From positions 9,858,001-9,922,000 of the forward strand of contig CAJFCV020000001.1 in assembly GCA_904066235.2 (NCBI GenBank): a stretch of DNA of 64,000 bases. The letters run 5' to 3'. The stretch comes from Bursaphelenchus xylophilus (taxonomy: Eukaryota; Nematoda; Chromadorea; Rhabditida; Aphelenchoididae). A model generated the notes under the pieces. That model was given only the letters and a program-made list of their open reading frames with translations. It did no database searches and was not told the origin of the DNA. Both the position numbers and the translations under genes were made by a program. This document shows, piece by piece, positions 58,728 to 64,000 of this stretch. Numbering within the stretch: the first letter of the stretch is position 1; each line of letters opens with the position of its first letter.

Positions 58728-61646
58728 TTACTCTGCCAGATTCTCAGCTGGAGCTCCTCCAACATGTTCCACGTCTCTGCCCCATCGGAAAGCGAAGGGT
58801 CCCACGTCAATTCCATCGAATCCGAATCCTCCGAATGGAGGGGGCGGGGGAGGTCGGCCCCAGCCTTGATTGAATTGAGCTGAAGTCCGGGTGGGGATTG
58901 AGCCTCCGCTACGACAAATGGAACGCAGTTCTTGACCGTTGAGACAGGTCTGGCAAGAGGCGCGGCAGTTCTCCTTCATCCAGGGGTTCTTGTTGCATTC
59001 GCCGGCTCGCGCCCATCCCGAACATTTATTGTTGTAATCGGTACAGGCTGAAGATACGCTTAATTGTTATTTGAGACTAGTCATTGTAATCCAACTTGGA
59101 TCTAAACTCACTTCCATACACATACTCTTGCGGGACACATCCCCCACAGCTAACCTTGCAATTACACGCCATCCAAGTGGCATTTGTTCGGCATTGTCCG
59201 TCCATGGCCCAGATCGAGCAACAAATGTTTTCGTTGAAGCATCCCGGAGACGTGCACTTGCTCGCCCATCCACTAGTGGGTGCTGGCCTCGCTGGTTGAA
59301 CACTCTGCCCACCTCCGCAGACACTTGCTCGAGGGGAACTGCACCGTGCGCATGATTTGCGACAATTCTCGAACATCCAATTTTTATTTTTCGAACATTC
59401 TCCTTGACGCGACCAAGTCACGCAGTTTGGATGACGATCCGAACACTCGACTCCAAGATTGTACTTGGGACGACAGGTTCCACATGAGGCCTTACACCAA
59501 GAGCTCATATATCCAGGGTTCTTTCCGCATTCGCCTTGACCTTGCCATATGGAACAACATTCGTTCTCATTGAAGCAGGTCTCATCGGTTTGTGGGGGAA
59601 CGATGGGTGTAATAACGGGGGATTGGGTGGTGGCTGGGGTGGGGGTAGTCTGGACTGTTTGGACGCAAATTCCGCCACGGCAAGCGCCATTGAAACAGGG
59701 TTGGTCGGCTGGAAAGGAAAGGATGATTTTAATTACTCCAATAAATAAGTGTTCCAAAATTAAAAAAAAAGTGGTAAAAGGCATAATGGCCTTTTTGATG
59801 AGCGTTAAAAAGTCGAGTTACCTTCATTAAGTCCAGTACAAGATCCGCCGACCTTCACCTTGGCTGCGCATCGTGGCTGTCCTCCACTTCTCATACAGAA
59901 CAAGTACTTGCTACCTCCACATGATGGGCAAGTGGGTCTTGGAGCATATTCATACATAAAGTCGGTGTATCTGTTAGAAAGACCATCTCGGTTATACCAA
60001 GGAGTGAATGGGGCCATTGAAGCGCCGTTGAAGTGCTGAGGAGCGGAACAGGCCTGCATGTCTACTGGGTAATCCGATTCGCGTTGGGCTCTGGTCTAAA
60101 AGAAAACGTTGTGTTAGTATAGGTTTATTGTTTCAATCAATTTATCACAATTTTTTCTCGAATCATAATTTTCTCGACATAAAATTATATTATCCTACCT
60201 GTCTGCTTTGTCGCCACATTTCCCAAATTAGATCCACGAATGAATGATGCATGAAGAAGATGGGATCGTTGGAAGATGTAGACTGATCCAGCATATCTCC
60301 TCCAACATAGATATGGACATTTCCGTGAGTATATTCAAGCCAATTCCAGTCTGCTCTGATGGGACATCCTTGACGGGGAGCAGAGTAGGCCATGACATTC
60401 TCGACCTGAGTCTGGGCCATTACGTAGGCGATCTCGGTCTCGCGGAAGAGAGATCCTTGAGCTCCGACGGCACGGCGGGCGTTAGGTCGGTTCTGAAAAA
60501 ATTAGTCATCTAATGGTAGGTTCAAAGTAAAAAAATCAATTTCTTATTTAATCAATTATCGTAACCCGAGTTTAGTTTCAACTTACATCCATAGTGGTCC
60601 AGGGCGCAAACGGTCCTCCGACAACATTTCCGCTGGCGTCAGTGGTACCGGCAAAGTCATTGGTCCACAAAATTGAATCTTGAGGGCGGGGAAGGTTGTT
60701 ATCTAATACTGAGTCCCAATAAGGAAGAGCGACAGTTGGATCGACGGCTCGGAGGGCCAATTCGTATCTGTAATTACATTAGAAATCAAAGCAAGAGGTT
60801 TATATGACAATTTCAACAGATTTCCCTTGAGATCTTCTCCTGGCAAACATCATTTTAAACGAATTCTGAGTATTAAAGCTTATGAAACTTACCGTTTGAT
60901 AAATTCCCTGTGCCACGCTAAGAAGGCCGGCCCAGAATGAGCAGCTCCGGAAGTCGCAAAGTCCGAATGCACCTTGCTGATTCTCCCGTAAGCTCCATTA
61001 TTCTTGATCGTCCTCACTGCAGCATGATATCTTTGTCTTTCGTCATCCGTCAGGGTCCTGTATTCTTTTCGAATGGCCTTTCGAAGAGGCTGACCATTCC
61101 TCAAAGTACAGGAACTCCCGCCAGACCCTAAAATACGTAAGGATGTAAGAACTTCAATAAGAGGCAAAGCGAAAGTTGGTGGGGTATTTTTAAGACGTCA
61201 CATTACCTCCTAAGAAGCTGCAAACACATCCAAGGTCAGTGCATTGTTCCAGCGTGGTTGGTTGAGTGGGAAGATCAAAGCCTTGCGTGGCCATACTGGG
61301 GTCAATGCCTGGGGGTAAAGCCACTCTGGATGTGGGGTTCTTGGCTGCCGGACTCGCCTATAAATCACTCTGATGTTATGCATAATTCTAAGATAACTTT
61401 TGTCAAGATATTTTTATGTCATCAAATCTTTTATAGGTTGCATAATACAACAATTGACATATTTTCACTCTAAACAACCGTACACTTGACCTTACATTAA
61501 CTTACTCTGGCATTTTTGTCCCATCGAGTCAGCTGTTCGCAAATAATCTTCAACGATGGGGTTGGGGCTTCAGCACAATTAAGCTGAGCCCAAGTGTAAG
61601 ATATAGGGAGGATAAACGCTATTAATATCCATGTTTGAGAAGTCAT
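58728..61646 (-). CDS. secreted tyrosinase with four ShKT domains, 730 aa
   Basis: Exons 61646-61506, 61357-61207, 61127-60893, 60767-60587, 60492-60199, 60095-59822, 59708-59112 and 59047-58728 join in frame. There is a signal peptide (about 1-20, [16 protein letters not shown]). The tyrosinase domain follows. Copper site A has His151, His161 and His170 ([19 protein letters not shown]). Copper site B has His292, His296 and His318/319 ([22 protein letters not shown]). C-terminally come four six-Cys ShKT modules (starting [32 protein letters not shown]). A Pro/Gly-rich tail ends the protein. Nematode tyrosinases of this kind oxidise phenols extracellularly and probably cross-link cuticle or eggshell. 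Catalytic histidines are intact. Only ShKT number is unusual. Confidence 0.93.
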
Positions 61647-63416
61647 TTCTGAAGGTAGGATATGAGTAACTCTTTATGGTACTGTAAAATACGCTACGCA
61701 TATCGTCGCGTGCTCTTTTTTGATTATGTAAAACGAAAAAATTATGAAAAGGGTCTGAAATATTGAAAACAAAGTCCCTAATGTAAAACACTCCACTGTT
61801 TATATGCTGTTTTTTATAACAGACTAAACAAAAGTCAATTTACTACCCAGAACCTCCATTTCCTTAGAAGCCACCCTTCTTACCACCAATATTTTCACTA
61901 TAGTATACACCTGTGACACTTAAAGTAATCAAAAAGACTCGGAATAATTGCCCTTTGACTCATTAAATTTAGCGAACGCCGTTGAAAACGCTCGTCAGAC
62001 GTGTTAAAGAGATATTCAAGTTTGCGTAGGAAGGAATACATCAGAAATATTACACTACCATCAAAACCAAACGTTTTTTTTCTGATTTTAATGGTTTGAA
62101 GACATTGGGAAATAAGATCGATGAAAATTGATATGCTGTAAAAGAAAACATGGACCGACCGGGTTGGTTAATGCAGTAGGAAGTAACCGCGGCGTTCCAA
62201 GAATGGCAGACGGGGGCTGAATTTACGGTAAATTGGAGAAAACAATAAAAAGAAGGGTCAAGTGGAGATGCAGATGTTTTGAAGGCGTCTATGACGAAGA
62301 TAACAGAACTTTTGGCTATTTTTAGGTGGCATTAAAGTTGAATTACATCAAAAAAGATATGCTTTATAACTGAAAACGACATTTTTTAAACTTTATTTCA
62401 GTCAATTTGGTCTAATTTTTATACCGAACACATTAATATTACATAGTAACCCTTTTCGCGAAAAAAATTTTTCCTCAGTTTCCTCAAAAAAATCAAAAAA
62501 AATCGTTACGATTAGATTCTACGGTAATTGCACTGAGAATTCGATTACGAGACGAGAAAATATCGAAAAATAATTTCAAGGTCATCAAAATTGACTTTGA
62601 GGAAAAGAAAAAAAGTAAAAATTACTCTCAGAAATAAGGGAATACGTGTTTTAATTACTTGTTTCAACTCCAATTTTGTTTACAGTTGAGGGAGAGATCA
62701 AAAAAACTAATTTTTAACTCGTAGAACATCACGTTTCGACAATGCATATTTGAAGATATTGAGGGCAAATTAGAGGTGATCTAGTAAATGTAACGTCATC
62801 AAAGATAAAAAATACCATTTTCATTGTTTTTATTATCTATTATAACCCCTGAAAATCACAGTATTCAAAGCTCATAAAAAATTTTATTCGGAAAGGGTAA
62901 ATTTTGGAAAAAAGTCGTCAATAAATGATCCGAAAGTCATCGAGAAAACGTCGCTAATTTCAATAAACGATTCGAAAGTCATCGAAAAAACGTTGCGACG
63001 CGACAAGACAAGCAACACATTCAAGTTCAGACTCCAACAAAAGCCAACTACTCAAGGTTAGGGTAAACATAAACAAGTAAAGAGATGACAAGCTTTAAGA
63101 AGCTACTTTATGATTAATATTACTGAAAAGTTATGTCTCGAGGTTTGGCTTACTATTAGAAATAACTTTGGCTTCCAATATTTATTCAGTATCAAATTCA
63201 AATTCACAATAAAAATAAAACGTAAGATCAAAAACAATGTAGAAAGCGATTAGAGAAGGCTTTGAGGTCAAAAGATGTATGGTTAGATAAAAGCCATCTC
63301 AAATTTAGAACATCAATTGTCTGATCTGTGTCTGAAGGAAGATTCGAAAACCTCGCATGGGACTGTAGTACTAATAATACTGATCTCGTTTCTTTTTTCA
63401 CACTTAGACGATCATT
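61647..63416. other. intergenic, no gene seen
   Basis: This is 1.8 kb of AT-rich sequence upstream of the tyrosinase gene. I found no supported coding, RNA or repeat feature. Confidence 0.4.
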
Positions 63417-63868
63417 GGTCGGGTAAACCTTGGAACACCGACATTCCAGTAAATTTGAGGTTGCCCAAAGTTTGTGCGGGAGAGCTAAAATTGAAGTAGT
63501 GAACTTGGATGCCATTCACTTCAAACTGACAGACCATGCGATGGAAATGAGCACGATGTTTTCTGTTTCGTGGTTGCCCGTTGTCGATGGATTCAGCGTA
63601 GTCGAATTGAGATTGAATTCCTTTACTAGTTAGACAAATATGACACTGAGCAGCTGCACGAAGAATCTCCGTCTCCTCTTGACCCGACAGTCCACTTGGA
63701 GATTCGGCCTAAGCGATTAAACAAATCAATGAAAATTGATGAAGTCCAAGACAAAACATCAGAAATACTTACCAATACCAACCTGGCAGCTTTTGCAAGT
63801 TTCGGCAAATATTCTTGGGCTGTTATCATACAGAGTTATCATACATAATGGATGGAACATGGGCTCAT
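63417..63868 (-). CDS. partial unknown gene at the right edge
   Basis: Two exons appear supported, 63868-63783 and 63709-63417, with earlier exons probably outside the window. The second has an open frame of 98 codons from its acceptor, starting AESPSGLSGQEETEILRAAA and ending LPDQ. In this reading a Cys-x-x-Cys (CKSC) is followed by CHIC and a His/Arg-rich segment (NRKHRAHFHRM), which could bind zinc. The donor used (CAG|GTTGGT) is weaker than the next one (GTAAGT at 63772). That one would instead lead to an early stop in a different frame (ending CSVSYLSN). Family not recognised. Confidence 0.35.
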
Positions 63869-64000
63869 CTAAAATGAATGGAGATATACAGGGTGACAAA
63901 GAAAAAATGCAACTCATATTTATGGCCATATTTTGTCTAAAACACCAAACTTAACCAAAGTAACGGTGAATATCAGAAACATAGAGTATTGTTAATAGTA

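Overview
This is a eukaryotic window from a nematode genome. The evidence is two cuticle collagens with the nematode cuticle-collagen N-terminal block, a tyrosinase with a C-terminal ShKT array, a nematode-type chemoreceptor, very short introns (mostly 40-60 bp) ending in TTTTAG or TTTCAG, and splice acceptors lying 0-8 nt before start codons with no local donor, as expected for spliced-leader trans-splicing. I cannot place the species. ORFs were joined into genes by eye using GT/AG sites and reading-frame continuity, and exon coordinates are given in each entry (descending for minus-strand genes).

Layout. 0-9 kb: MTHFS, a cuticle collagen, an unrecognised secreted protein with a C-terminal hydrophobic tail, and two small unknown genes, all on the minus strand. 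10.8-16.4 kb: plus-strand chemoreceptor, a single-pass membrane protein whose intron contains a complete small heat-shock protein gene, and a possible tiny membrane protein. 16.7-22.9 kb: minus-strand sorting nexin snx-1 and a large acidic unknown protein. 24.2-27.5 kb: a plus-strand run of mitochondrial genes (mrpl-13, frataxin, RTN4IP1/rad-8) with a tRNA-Asn gene inside it. 27.8-32.9 kb: a 15-exon minus-strand unknown gene with a three-fold repeated domain. 33.3-35.0 kb: the FAU/rps-30 ubiquitin-like fusion and a REEP5/yop-1 homologue. 36.8-46.1 kb: rbg-2 (RAB3GAP2) and cdk-9. 47.2-53.4 kb: mfap-1, whose 4.4-kb intron contains an antisense SH2-plus-pseudokinase gene. 53.5-56.7 kb: a tight minus-strand cluster mrpl-15, a probable proteasome assembly chaperone 4, and TAMM41. 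57.1-61.6 kb: a second cuticle collagen and a tyrosinase/ShKT protein. At the right edge is part of an unrecognised gene.

Non-coding structure. A family of TA-flanked inverted-repeat elements shares TIRs related to CTAGTCGCGACATAAAGTCC and internal GCACAGTGCA-type palindromes. Copies lie at 9568-9741, 31406-31581 and 38536-38761, with an enlarged fold-back relative at 4737-5973 and a decayed one from 2784. A separate 1.8-kb fold-back at 50018-51823 has arms of about 740 bp, each carrying a degenerate tRNA-like sequence.

Shared themes: two probable operons of mitochondrial-function genes, cuticle biology (collagens plus a cross-linking-type tyrosinase), membrane traffic (SNX-1, RAB3GAP2, REEP5), and gene-within-gene architecture. 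The strongest leads for new biology are the doubly degenerate SH2-pseudokinase and the three-repeat 1180-residue protein.
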